A stretch of 64,000 bases of DNA, from the NCBI GenBank assembly GCA_964035575.1, contig OZ037880.1:434001-498000 (forward strand). The letters are read 5' to 3'. This document shows, piece by piece, positions 32,363 through 42,518 of this stretch (position 1 is its first letter; every line of letters begins with the position of its first letter). The translations under genes and the position numbers were made by a program. Under the pieces are notes generated by a model. That model did no database searches and was not told the origin of the DNA. It saw only the letters and a list, made by a program, of their open reading frames with translations. This DNA comes from Rhynchopus sp. YZ270_cl-10 (Eukaryota; Euglenozoa; Diplonemea; Diplonemida; Diplonemidae).

Positions 32363-34963
32363 CTAGTAAACCTCTGTGTCCGGTTTGTAATAGAACATCA
32401 AAAGAATGATAAAGTAGATCACGAGCTGTGTGGGGAGGGAATATGAAAAAACTTGTTCAAAAAAATGACATACCAACGCAACTCCCTTGAAGTAGTTCGT
32501 TCCGCCGTCGATGAGCACATAGGTGATTACAATGGTTGCGATGAACCCTGATGTAACGTTGAGGAGAGGATAGAGCAGAACAAAGCCTGTATCGGGTGTG
32601 CCTTTTCCCATGAGGTTGGACCCGATGGTGAGGACAGGGATCTGCACGAGGACCATTTGGATGGCAGCGATGTTGCCGATTTCGAGCGAAAGTTTGATGT
32701 TATCTGCCATGGCGAACTGAATAGCGTTCACGAACTCCGCGATACAGGGTACGACTGCAATGATTGTCAACCCTGCGAAGGACTGCGACACACCCATCTT
32801 ATGCAGTGACGGCTCAAGACCTCCCAGGAGCGACTCCGAACACACAGCAAAGCATGCTGTCGCCACAACCAGAATCGTGACACACACCCGCCTCGGCCAC
32901 GCAGGGCCGTGCGCACCGTGGCTCTCCTCCACTGCAGACGCTCTGTCCAGACCACGTTCGCTCCCTGCAGCGGATGAGAAGGGGTTCTCCCTCAGAGGGT
33001 GCGCCCCGTTGTTTTCCGGCGCACAGTGTACGTCGTCCTGCAGAAGCTGCTCCTCTTCTTCCTCCTCCTTCTCGTCGTACACGAAGGTATGGGTGTGCAG
33101 TGCAAAGAGAAGACCAACAAGATAGCATAGGAGGAGCATAATGCAGACACCGTAGGACATCGGTCTGACCTTCTCGGTGAAGAGCTTGTTATCAGAGAAG
33201 TTCTCGACCTTGAAGGTGCAGGTGAGGCAGTCGAAGCTGCCGTTTGTGAAGGTTTTGCAGTCGTCGCATTCCATGGCGGATTCGTGGTTCACCGCGAAGA
33301 ACACAGACGGCATCAGCAGACCCGAAATCGCGACAAACATCATGATAGCAGATGTCTGCCCCGCCTTCTGGTTGAACTGCTGTTCTTTGTAGTACAGACC
33401 ACCAAAGAGCATCGACAAACCAGGCAGAAGCAGCATGCACGCAAGCAGTGCGCCAGTCGTCGCATACGTCACAACGTCGTTCAAACCTTTACTCAACGCC
33501 ATGAAGTAGATGATCAACTCAATCAACGATCCAAACGTTGCGTTCAGAATCGCGCCTACAAAGAACGACGTCTGCGCTGCAATCGAAGCAACGGAGTGAC
33601 CAATGAAGTAGGACAGCGGCACCAGCGAGATGAGACCCAGAACCATGACCACAATGGAGTTGTCCTCAACCCAGTCGTCGTCCATCACAAAGTAGAACAC
33701 AAAGTTGACAGGAACGAATGCAAGCGTGTTCACAAGAAGAATGTTGACTCCGTAGATGGAGCGCTTCAGGTACGCCAGGCCACCAGGCCCGACAAGCTCA
33801 ATGCTGATGGAGCTCGAGTCGGCGGAGGACAGGGCCGGCACGTCGCATGCCTGCTGCTGCTGCTGGAAGGCGGCCATCTTCTGGCGGTTCTGCTGCGCAC
33901 GTTTCTCGGTCATCCAGTCGCGTTCACTGATAACCTCAATGGGCGCCCCAAGCGCACCCTCACCCCACACCACATGAAACAATACATCACGCAAAAAATC
34001 CGCAATCGGCGACGAAAACGCCAAAAAAAGTGTAAAAAGGCCGATCGGTGCCACAATCAACGAGAGCAACGGGGCACCAAGGATCATGTACACAATGCTT
34101 TTCGCGCTGTGTTTAAGCTCGGGAGGCACGTCTGATGCAGTGATGACAGGGATGTCAACTGCGTTGGAGTCAATAGTCTTCAACGCAGTGGTGGTGCCGT
34201 ACGTCTGCGACAATGTGGCAGGAAGCTGCTCGTTTTCCTGTGACGCGGCCGCTCCTGTGCGCACAACAAGCACCTTGCGGAATGGGTACACCAAGAACTT
34301 CGCCATCACGAAGCACTTTCTTGCGTATTCATGTGTGATGATTGGAACAAAAAGAAGCAGTCCAGTCACGCAGAAGAACAACGCCAGCGGCACCCCCACC
34401 AGCGCAGAGTACACCAGGTTCCCCGCAAACCGCGCTGGGTATGCTGTGATCGGCTGCACAGCGTGCTCGGTGACCGAGCCCATCCAGGGCTGGATGCCGA
34501 ACCCGAGTCTGTTGTTGAGGTCCTTACGCTCTGCGACGGAGAAACGCTTCTTGCCGTTGTGGCTTCTCCAGGACTCTCTGATGTTGTCGCTTGGGCCCCA
34601 CTGTGCACTGCGACGGTGTGCGTTTCTGTCGTCGACTGCAGACGCCCATGCGGAGGAGTGGCGTCTGTCCTGCATGGTGTTGCGTCGGTTCGTCAACGTA
34701 AGGTGTTCCGTAGAGCCACGTGGCGAGCGTGTCAGCATCGACCGTGGTGTGGGGTGGCCTGTCGCCTGCCCTGCGTCCACCGCCCTCACAGCAGCATCCA
34801 CCAGCGCACGCCGTGAGTGCACACTCTTCACCCCAAGCGCCAGCAGCTCATCCTGCGACGCACCTGCCAGGGTCTCAACAGTAAACGACTGCTCACGACA
34901 GACACCAAGAAGATCAGGAGACAGACCGGCCGCCACGATCACGGCTTCGAGAGGGTCGCCCAT
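32363..34963 (-). CDS. CAX-family cation/H+ exchanger with N-terminal SAM and YccF-like regions
   Basis: Predicted 850-residue membrane protein; exon 1 is 32474-34963, a 48-nt intron (32426-32473, GTATGT...CACACAG) and exon 2 is 32363-32425. The intron is in frame and stop-free, so it is easily misread as coding. Residues 1-65 (GDPLEAVIVAAGLSPDLLGV and on) look like a SAM domain. Two hydrophobic segments near 190-250 and 300-345, with the pattern WPF/YPFRKV, resemble YccF (inner-membrane component) repeats; this is a weaker call. The CAX core has a first alpha repeat around NATFGSLIELIIYF (near 473) and a second around CIAEFVNAIQFAMAD (near 743), with an acidic run (EKEEEEEEQ) in the loop between. 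The expected role is calcium or manganese export into an acidic store or vacuole. Confidence 0.85.
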   Translation of the reverse strand: MGDPLEAVIVAAGLSPDLLGVCREQSFTVETLAGASQDELLALGVKSVHSRRALVDAAVRAVDAGQATGHPTPRSMLTRSPRGSTEHLTLTNRRNTMQDRRHSSAWASAVDDRNAHRRSAQWGPSDNIRESWRSHNGKKRFSVAERKDLNNRLGFGIQPWMGSVTEHAVQPITAYPARFAGNLVYSALVGVPLALFFCVTGLLLFVPIITHEYARKCFVMAKFLVYPFRKVLVVRTGAAASQENEQLPATLSQTYGTTTALKTIDSNAVDIPVITASDVPPELKHSAKSIVYMILGAPLLSLIVAPIGLFTLFLAFSSPIADFLRDVLFHVVWGEGALGAPIEVISERDWMTEKRAQQNRQKMAAFQQQQQACDVPALSSADSSSISIELVGPGGLAYLKRSIYGVNILLVNTLAFVPVNFVFYFVMDDDWVEDNSIVVMVLGLISLVPLSYFIGHSVASIAAQTSFFVGAILNATFGSLIELIIYFMALSKGLNDVVTYATTGALLACMLLLPGLSMLFGGLYYKEQQFNQKAGQTSAIMMFVAISGLLMPSVFFAVNHESAMECDDCKTFTNGSFDCLTCTFKVENFSDNKLFTEKVRPMSYGVCIMLLLCYLVGLLFALHTHTFVYDEKEEEEEEQLLQDDVHCAPENNGAHPLRENPFSSAAGSERGLDRASAVEESHGAHGPAWPRRVCVTILVVATACFAVCSESLLGGLEPSLHKMGVSQSFAGLTIIAVVPCIAEFVNAIQFAMADNIKLSLEIGNIAAIQMVLVQIPVLTIGSNLMGKGTPDTGFVLLYPLLNVTSGFIATIVITYVLIDGGTNYFKGVALVCHFFEQVFSYSLPTQLVIYFIILLMFYYKPDTEVY

Positions 34964-35577
34964 CCCTCTGGTGGTGTTTTGTGTTTGTCTGGTGTGGTGC
35001 GGGTGTAGTGCAAGAGAAAGTTATATGAAGCAAATCTCGGAAAAATCAAGCAGAGATACATACATTCATTGTGCACACAAATATGACAACGTATAGAAGC
35101 TTGGACACTGCAAAACGCTGCAGGCCCATCAGAAGAATTGACATTTTTTTTGAAGACGAAAAGGGGGCAGAGGGGTTTGAAATCTCGGTTATCTTTTACT
35201 AATTCTCTCCAAATGGAAAAAAAATGCGGTACAGCGATACACCCCACACCCAAACCCATAATTCCAACGAAACTCCCATTTAATTGGCAAGGGAAGGCTC
35301 TAAAAACACAACAAAAAAAAAAGAAGCAAGGAACGCAGAGGCACTGGGGTCTGCTGGGCCCCAGGCTCAAAAAAGAGATCCCTCCCTATCTCCCTTTCAC
35401 TTCTCTTTTGCTCTTTATGTTTGCACCCCCTTGTTTTGTTATTGCTGTGTTCTCTTCTCTTCTCTCTCTCCGTGCACCGTCCCCAATGGCCTATTTTGTT
35501 GCTGTACCAATTTTATGTGGAATTGGGTGCTCTCTGGGTGAAATGTGCGGCAGCACACAAAACACCGTTGCCCTAGA
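34964..35577. other. Spacer between the CAX gene and the small membrane protein gene
   Basis: No gene or element recognised; A-rich and C/T-rich runs only. The end next to 34964 should hold the CAX 5' UTR (the minus strand has ACCACCAG shortly before the ATG). Confidence 0.5.
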
Positions 35578-36691
35578 TCACTGCGAGCGCAGGTCCTTGA
35601 CAAGCATCTGCCCCTTTCTTACGATCTCAGAAGGCACGAACATCAGTGTGAAAAGCACCACGCTGACGACGACGGAAAGCGAGTACAGTGCGAACAGCGC
35701 GGTGTGGATGTCATGGTCGTGGTCCTCAAACCACACGAAGTCCATGATGATGTGCTCGTGGTGCTTCCCGGTCTTGGTATCTGTGTGGTGCGCAGTGGTG
35801 TAAAGGAACAGAACCGTTTGTTTGTTACTGAAAACCCTAAAAAGTACCCATACAACGGTGTAAACCACATCAAGCAAAGACAAGAAATAGTTCCGTTTAC
35901 ATTAAAACCACGATAAATCCAGTATTTACTGCCAATCCTGAAAAAACTCCCCAAAAAATGAAAAACAGTGAGTGAATGAACACATACATCTGGGCAGCAC
36001 CTGGAAGTCGACGATCTTACCATAACTCCCCATCTCGTATTTGAACGTGAATGTCAGCCGCTGAAGACGCACACACTCGTGACCGCTGTGGGTGGGTGAA
36101 TAGGGGTACAGAAAAGGTATATTGTGACATACTCCTCGCAACCAGACTGCACCACAATCCACGGGGTTTTCCTTCCAAGGCCGTGTCCCAGTTCGAAGGC
36201 ACTGTTGTGTTGTGTTGTTTTATGTTCAAAAGATGCACACAGCAGAGCCCGAGAGGGGAACATACACTTTGAAGTCGCCCTTCCCGATCGCCTCTTGGCT
36301 GAGCTCTTGAAGATGGACGACTTTGTTGCGTCCAAATCGGGGGCTCAGGTCGGTGCCCAGCTCCCTGGGGGTGGTGACTTCCTGTGGGCGTGGGGGATGG
36401 AAACGGTTGCAAAACAAAACAAAACAAATGATAACTGAAGTGGTTAAACGGTAGTTTTGGTTTCTAGGTGGACCATGCAGGTCTCTTGGGTAGCGGAATC
36501 TTACAAAAAAGGGGGAAATGGAAACATTAATGTACCTGCGCATGACGTGCGCAAATCTAAAAAGAAAGGTGACATACATTTCCATTGAACTGGCTTCGCG
36601 CAAGCAATGGTACGAAATCCCCTGTGTCCCACCCATCCACAGAGCCAAACAAGGCCAGGCACACACAAACAAACCGAGCTGTCATCATCAT
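35578..36691 (-). CDS. Small type I membrane protein, four exons, function unknown
   Basis: Assembled from four exons whose splice phases agree exactly: 36578-36691, 36266-36381, 35988-36085 and 35578-35780. Introns are 196, 180 and 207 nt; all three donors are GTATGT and all acceptors end in CAG. The product is 176 residues. MMMTARFVCVCLALFGSVDG is a signal peptide. A lumenal region of about 115 residues follows (VPLLARSQFNG, PRFGRNKVVHL, RLTFTFKYEMGSYGKIVDFQ). One TM helix comes near 139-160 (ALYSLSVVVSVVLFTLMFV), then a short tail ending KDLRSQ. I do not recognise the family. The signal peptide and single TM suggest a secretory-pathway protein. A possible acceptor (CCCTCAG, 36723) lies 32 nt before the ATG. 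Confidence 0.75.
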
Positions 36692-36863
36692 AGGAAAAAA
36701 AACCAAAAAAAACTATGTGTACCTGAGGGATGAAGGGAAATCACAATACAACCGAATTTAGGGATGGATTTAAAACCTACAAAGAACTGGCTTCTATTAA
36801 AACGCTGCCCCTTTTTTTTCCAGCGATTCTTAAAAAACTAAGGCGTTCACCTTCGCGAAGCCT

Positions 36864-38129
36864 TTAATATAAACCCAGCTTTTTCAGCTTCTTTTTGACG
36901 TGGCTGGGATGTGCCCTCCAGGTTAGGGCGTCCTCTTTGAACTCTTCGGAAACAGGCAGCCGCCAGAGGTTGTTTAGATAGAGGAACGCTCGTTTGTAAA
37001 AACCGTTTTTGTTCACTAGGCGGGCCGCGTGGATCCCCCAGGCTTCGGGGCCGTAGATCTTTGGTGCTGCGGAACGGCTTTTGATGTTAAGCCCACCCAC
37101 AGCCGGAGGCAGGCAAACACGCTCCGCACCCAAACCAATCCATCTGCGATTGACAACCGTCTGATCAACACTCTTAACATCAATCCCATGCTTCACAATG
37201 ATATGAATCGCTTGCCGAACTCCTTCCATCGACTTCTTCGTGCAATTTAACCAAAAAAACCCTATATTAATCTGCCTATAATTGTCCTTCGGAATAGCAA
37301 ACGGAGTCCCCGCGTCAACAACAGATTCCACTGGAGCATGCAAGGTGCAAGACCCGGTGCATGTCTCACAGGCGCCGATCATGTCAACAGGGCTGTCCCG
37401 GTTTGTAATATGCGACAAGGCACCGGGCTTCATAACTGCGTCGCCATCGATGAAGAAGACGCTGAGGCCAAGCTCGAGCATGGAGAGTTTCACCTTGAGC
37501 TTGCATATGTAGATGCCGAGGAGGCACACCGTGTATCCTGCCTCAGAGAAGTTGTGCACCCGCTTCCCATCCAAATGCCCCTGCGCAATGAAACCCTTCT
37601 CCTGCGTATACGGACAGTCGCAGCGAAACGGCACACAGATGCTGTGCTTCATATTCTCCTTGCACCACCCGAACCCTTTGTCGTCCAGCATAAAGGCGAC
37701 AACCGTGATGTCCGGGTACGCCTCCCGTGTTGTCATCTCTACATTAGAGAGGAAGTCGCGGAACGCCCAGTTTCCTGAGGTCACAAAGACGGTGTTGGAG
37801 TGGATGGCAGTCCGTTTGATTTCTTTGATTAAATCAGGGTTTTCTAGGCCAATTCGTTGGGTTTGGGTCTCGGCGGGGATGGAGGAAAAGGGAGAAGATG
37901 TATCTGGAACGCTTGTTGCCTTCGTCGTATTTGAGGTGTTGCTGGCTGTCGTTGTGGTTGTGGTTGTGTTACTACCTGCACGGATCGCACCACCTGCTCT
38001 GAACTGCAACGATGCGACCACACCCCACCCCGTACTCCCATGTGCCACGTCCCCCTCCCATACCCTCGTCGTATACCCAGCGAACACCCCCAACACCACA
38101 CACACCACAATCTTATGAACTACCTGCAT
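36864..38129 (-). CDS. Type II membrane glycosyltransferase (nucleotide-diphospho-sugar transferase-like)
   Basis: A 421-residue single-exon protein. A hydrophobic N-terminal segment (VHKIVVCVVLGVFAGY) acts as signal anchor, followed by a Thr/Asn/Ser-rich stalk (residues about 52-85) and a globular domain from about 105. The domain has a Rossmann-like start (NTVFVTSGNWAFRDFLSNV), paired cysteines, and the DxD-type motif FFIDGDAV (DGD at 228-230) that in this fold binds the metal and nucleotide sugar. The late motif SVDQTVVNRRW resembles the D-Q motif of the nucleotide-diphospho-sugar transferase domain family (PF03407 type). A Golgi role is inferred; donor and acceptor sugars cannot be read from sequence. 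Start ATG at 38129. Confidence 0.8.
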   Translation of the reverse strand: MQVVHKIVVCVVLGVFAGYTTRVWEGDVAHGSTGWGVVASLQFRAGGAIRAGSNTTTTTTTASNTSNTTKATSVPDTSSPFSSIPAETQTQRIGLENPDLIKEIKRTAIHSNTVFVTSGNWAFRDFLSNVEMTTREAYPDITVVAFMLDDKGFGWCKENMKHSICVPFRCDCPYTQEKGFIAQGHLDGKRVHNFSEAGYTVCLLGIYICKLKVKLSMLELGLSVFFIDGDAVMKPGALSHITNRDSPVDMIGACETCTGSCTLHAPVESVVDAGTPFAIPKDNYRQINIGFFWLNCTKKSMEGVRQAIHIIVKHGIDVKSVDQTVVNRRWIGLGAERVCLPPAVGGLNIKSRSAAPKIYGPEAWGIHAARLVNKNGFYKRAFLYLNNLWRLPVSEEFKEDALTWRAHPSHVKKKLKKLGLY

Positions 38130-38287
38130 TTCTTTCTCTCAACCAACAACCATTGTGTAAAAGGGGGATGCTCCTTTTATTAAATAGGGGGAAGACAAAC
38201 AACCTCTACAAAAAAAAATCCAAAAATCGCAATATTAATCTCTTAGTGTACTTAACCCCCCCCTCTCCCCTCCCCCTCCTCCCCCAC

Positions 38288-39964
38288 TTATGTCACGTAA
38301 AGATACTTCGGAAGGTGGTGACGTGCGTTGGGGTCTCTGAGCAACGTGGTGAGGACCTCTGTATCGTCCGAATGGATGGTGAGGAAGGACGCTAGAGGGG
38401 TTGCGAGGTGGGCGTTCCCTTTGAAGTAGTCGACGAAGGAGGAGGGGTCGAGCTTGCAGATGGTCTGCAGGGTGCGGTAGACCAGCTGTGACGGAGGCAA
38501 TGCAAGCAGGAGGGCCGGAACCCCCATCTGGTGCATCCCAAGCACCACCCCCTTCACCGCGACACCCCCCTTCCTACTCCGTGACAACCCCTCCGCCACA
38601 CTGCACAAACACGCCACCACCCCTTCCCAACCTCGCACCTCCGGCCTCACCATCTCCTTCAAACCCTCTCCCCCCTTCAACATCGACAACAACGGTGTTA
38701 TAGGCATATCTCTCTCGATACACATCGGGTCAACATGAGTCTTCTTTTTATGCACAATGATTTTTAGAAGAGAAACTAAAATTTCTATTACACCAAGATG
38801 ACTACAAAGCTCTGCATTGTTCGGTTCGATAAAACACACTGCAAGAGCTCGGAGTAACAACCGAGGAAGCTTTGAGGTGCAATCATTGAGATGCCGCAGG
38901 GCCTCGAGAAGGGGGAGAACCTCAGCATGCACCAAACGTTTTCCTTGAAGGGCAGAGGCAAGTTGATTTAACGCTTCTTCGACACTTTCCTCATCAAATC
39001 GGGGTGCGGTGCTCTCTGTATCTACGCTGTGCACTGCAATGCCTGCATTAGCAAGAAAATCCTGCTCACTTCTGAACACATATCGTTTCACCTCCCTATG
39101 CCCCCAGGTAAGCAGCGGTGTTGCCTCCATCTCCCCCCATAGGGTAGCACTGCTTGCGCTAAGAAGCGACACCCTCGCCCCTCCACCAGGAAAACTCCCT
39201 GCCAAAAAGACCTGCCAGGGGTCGTCCCCTCCGACACACCGGGGTCGTTTTGAGAAGGGGTCCTGCGGGAGAAGGGCTACCCTGCCTACCTCGCAGCACT
39301 TCTTCGCAATATGAATACCACAAGGTATCGCAGTCCCTCTCATTGCCTTCGGAAGGAACGTTCTCAACGCCAGCATCACTCTATAATTAAACGGAACACT
39401 CTGTGACACCCGCAGCACCACCGTTAATGCATAAAACACACTATACACATTTGAAACCTCCAAATCCACAGCAATCATCTCCAACAACGAAAGCCCTGCG
39501 ACACCAAGCATTTGGAGCGGTACTGCTTCTGTCATTACCCTAAAAATAACGGCAAATGTCATGTGAATAAAAGTGGCAAGATTCTTTTTGGAGAGAAGGG
39601 TGTTTAAGATGCACGACGCAACAGAGGTGGGGTCTCTTGCTGTATTATCTGCCACCCGGCGAGCTTCGTCGTGAAGGACAGAAACGAGAAGAAGGCAGAG
39701 CGACGATTCCCGCAAGGGGTTCAACCTAGCCAGCACCTTTGCCGCTTCCTTCACAGCAGACCCTCCTGCCACCCCACGCTGCCTCCCTTCCACACAAAAC
39801 CCCACCAATTCAAACACATCCTTCTCCGAAAACCGCTCTAGTTCTGCGCTACAAAGCTCTCCTTTACGCAATGCTTGAAAGTGCGGTGGATATCCTATAG
39901 AAGATTCACGTGTTTCTGCAGCAAAAAATTCATTTGTCCAATATTTTGGTCGAAGAAGGGACAT
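38288..39964 (-). CDS. Predicted helical-repeat (ARM/HEAT-like) protein, unknown function
   Basis: Uninterrupted 558-codon frame with ATG at 39964. The sequence is rich in Leu/Ala amphipathic helices throughout (for example ESSLCLLLVSVLHDEARRVA and LPRLLLRALAVCFIEPNNAEL) with short loops. That is typical of armadillo- or HEAT-like solenoids, but I cannot name a family. No signal peptide or convincing TM helix; probably cytosolic or nuclear. It is separated from the glycosyltransferase start by only 158 nt, a tight spacing consistent with polycistronic transcription. Confidence 0.7.
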   Translation of the reverse strand: MSLLRPKYWTNEFFAAETRESSIGYPPHFQALRKGELCSAELERFSEKDVFELVGFCVEGRQRGVAGGSAVKEAAKVLARLNPLRESSLCLLLVSVLHDEARRVADNTARDPTSVASCILNTLLSKKNLATFIHMTFAVIFRVMTEAVPLQMLGVAGLSLLEMIAVDLEVSNVYSVFYALTVVLRVSQSVPFNYRVMLALRTFLPKAMRGTAIPCGIHIAKKCCEVGRVALLPQDPFSKRPRCVGGDDPWQVFLAGSFPGGGARVSLLSASSATLWGEMEATPLLTWGHREVKRYVFRSEQDFLANAGIAVHSVDTESTAPRFDEESVEEALNQLASALQGKRLVHAEVLPLLEALRHLNDCTSKLPRLLLRALAVCFIEPNNAELCSHLGVIEILVSLLKIIVHKKKTHVDPMCIERDMPITPLLSMLKGGEGLKEMVRPEVRGWEGVVACLCSVAEGLSRSRKGGVAVKGVVLGMHQMGVPALLLALPPSQLVYRTLQTICKLDPSSFVDYFKGNAHLATPLASFLTIHSDDTEVLTTLLRDPNARHHLPKYLYVT

Positions 39965-40020
39965 AAAACAGTGTGTGGTAGGGGAGGGGGTTTTGCTGTG
40001 TTCATGTGATTTTTCAATTC

Positions 40021-40170
40021 ATACACAGCGGGGCTGTGTAATGTGTGACACCTGTCACACATTTTGTGACAGTGTCACGGTGTGTGTCACAACACGTCGC
40101 ATATCATCGAAAGTTACACACCCTCAGCGGTGTAATCCTCACTCACCTGTTACACAGCCCCGCCGTGTAT
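40021..40170. mobile_element. 150-bp inverted-repeat (MITE-like) element
   Basis: Ends ATACACAGCGGGGCTGTGTA and TACACAGCCCCGCCGTGTAT are reverse complements with one mismatch. The interior contains GTGACA/TGTCAC inverted repeats. Its GC content contrasts with the AT-rich surroundings. No clear target duplication. It lies 57 nt 5' of the ATG at 39964, so it may be part of that gene's leader. Confidence 0.55.
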
Positions 40171-40435
40171 CCTTCAAGAGAAGAGAGGGTATTTGAGAGG
40201 AAAAGGGTGTGTGGGAAAAAGCATTTTTTTTTTTTGAACATTTGTTTTGTCAAAAGAATAGCATGTCTATAATTCATGATTTCGTTCTTTTTTTCACTTT
40301 TTTTTTGATAGGATTTTGACCATATCGTACACTTTTTTTTTTTGCGACACAAATAAATAAAAGAAAGGGAGCACATCTGTCTAGTTCAGTTCGTCCAAAT
40401 ACAAAGAAAACGAGAAATTTAGTGAACAGTAGTAG

Positions 40436-40510
40436 GGTGACGGCACCTCGCAGGGTGCAACCACCTTAAAAAGGAGGGGGGGGAAAAGTTGTAAGATGAA
40501 CTGTCACCTA
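40436..40510 (-). repeat. Two divergent hairpin repeats in tandem
   Basis: First unit GGTGACGGCACCTCGCAGGG then TGCAACCACCTT (stem GCACC/GGTGC). Second unit (40487-40510) AAGTTGTAAGATGAACTGTC then ACCT keeps the outer arms but lacks the inner stem. Confidence 0.4.
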
Positions 40511-42083
40511 ACACAAACAAACATAAAAGAAACGGAACGCATTTTTTTTTTTTTTCATCAAAATGGGAGAAAAAATGTACTGAAAATGTATTTCAACAGA
40601 TGCATTCAATAAATTTATAGCATAGGAGGGGGGATCAATAAAAATGTTCCCATCATGAAGCAACTTTGTTCACCTTTTTTGACACAATATTTTGAAGTAA
40701 AATCTGATAGGTTCCACTTAGGTGCCATTCAGACAGCATAAGTTTGGTACCCTATGAGCAACGAACAAAATGCACACACACACACCGATGACACAAAACA
40801 CTCCCAGTGAGGCCTTTACTGGATTAGCTGCCTCTAACTAAGAGTGCTTCCATATATTGCGATGTTTTGGTTGATATTTTCGGGTGTCTTTGAGGGGAAA
40901 GCAACACACATCGGAGAAACTATTTCTCCTTTAAGCTACGTTTGTAGGTACATATAAAAATAGATTGATTTGGTCAGTGAAGCCCTATCCAAGGCACAGT
41001 TTTTTCGTGGTCATTTGAAAAATAAAAAGTGGAGTTGCAAAATGTCTCACCGGGGGACACCAAAAGGAAGGTAGTGGAAAAAGGGAAATCTTTGTCAGAT
41101 CAACTCAGTATATAGTCACCGTAGCCACTAAAAAAAAGCAAAAAACATAAAAACAAACGTGATTTCTTTAAATCTGCTTTTTCAACAATGAAACGAAAAA
41201 AGAAAAAAAAAAACTTGGCGCTGTTCCCAATCTCCTGCCCCAAGCTGATACGAGTAAGCCAATATACGTGGTAGCGATTTGGCGATCGCAATCGAAGAAG
41301 CTGTCTTATTTGACCGTCAACAGAACCTTTTTTTGAACAAAAAACGAACGGGCATATGCCCTGTGCAAAAAGAGCTACACTCAAAACAAAACTTGAAAGA
41401 TGAATGTGCAGAACAACATCTTAACTCAAAGGAAACTAAACTGAATGTGACTATGTTGCATTGATGTGCCCACCCCACTACCCACCCCCACACGGAACGC
41501 AGCGCGGTTCTTGTTTTTTAAAAATTTCTTTTTTTTGGAAATAAACAACCCAGCTGCACCTTTCAACTCTTCACAAAGATAACGTCACCTTGAAGAGAAA
41601 AAAAAATCCTGGGTAAGCAAAACTAGGTGACCCCTCAGTGAAAGTATCTTTGATGCATGACCACCGGGTGTGTGAATAAGGAAAGTAACAGTGTTCGCGC
41701 TTGTTTTTTTATGCGGGGGTTTTCCCGTAATGTTGACAATTGTCCATCTAGTTAGGGACCTTTATTTGTCTTACATTCACATAGATAGAGTAAAGAGAGA
41801 AAGGGAAGATAGAAATGCCCAGCCAGATGTACCATCAAAACACATACAGGCAAAAGAGCAAGACGGGCACGACCTCGAGGCACAAAGGTATTGTTCCTGC
41901 TACAGAACGCACCTTGAGCCACGGATCTCATTATGCCCGCAGTTTTGATTTTGATACAAGAGCGTGCCATTCAGACTGTCTTGTAAGAGTCGCAAACTTC
42001 TGCTTGAACAGAACTGACTTTTTTGGACGTTTTTTTTTTACGCATTTGAGATACGAAATTCTAAAATAACACATGCTACCCGC

Positions 42084-42461
42084 TCAGAGCATTGCGAAGG
42101 GGTTGTAAGGGAGGACGTGTTTGTCTTGTGCACGCAGGGCAGGCACAAATTGGGGTGACCCACTGGTCTCTGGGGGCTGTTGCTGTTGCTGTTGCTGTGG
42201 TTGCTGGTGTTGTTGTTGTTGTTGTTGTTGCTGCGCACCTGCACCCTGCTGCGGGTGCGCCGTTGCCATGACTTGCAGCTTGAGCAGCTCGTCCTGCTGT
42301 TGCGCCATCATGTCCAGCTGCTGCTGCTGAAGGAGTTCGTTCGTCACACGCAGGTCATGCAGCACGTCTGTTGTGCCCATTGCCAGCTCTGCTTCCCTGC
42401 CCCTAGCAAGCGAGGGCTGCAACACATCCTGCGGCACAACTGTTTGCACAACCGGTGGTGC

Positions 42462-42518
<57 letters not shown>

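Larger units (their letters stand above)
39965..42083. other. Spacer with an inverted-repeat element and hairpin repeats
   Basis: Holds a 150-bp terminal-inverted-repeat element (40021-40170) directly upstream of the helical-repeat gene and hairpin repeats near 40436-40510. The remainder to 42083 shows homopolymers and no recognisable gene. Confidence 0.6.
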
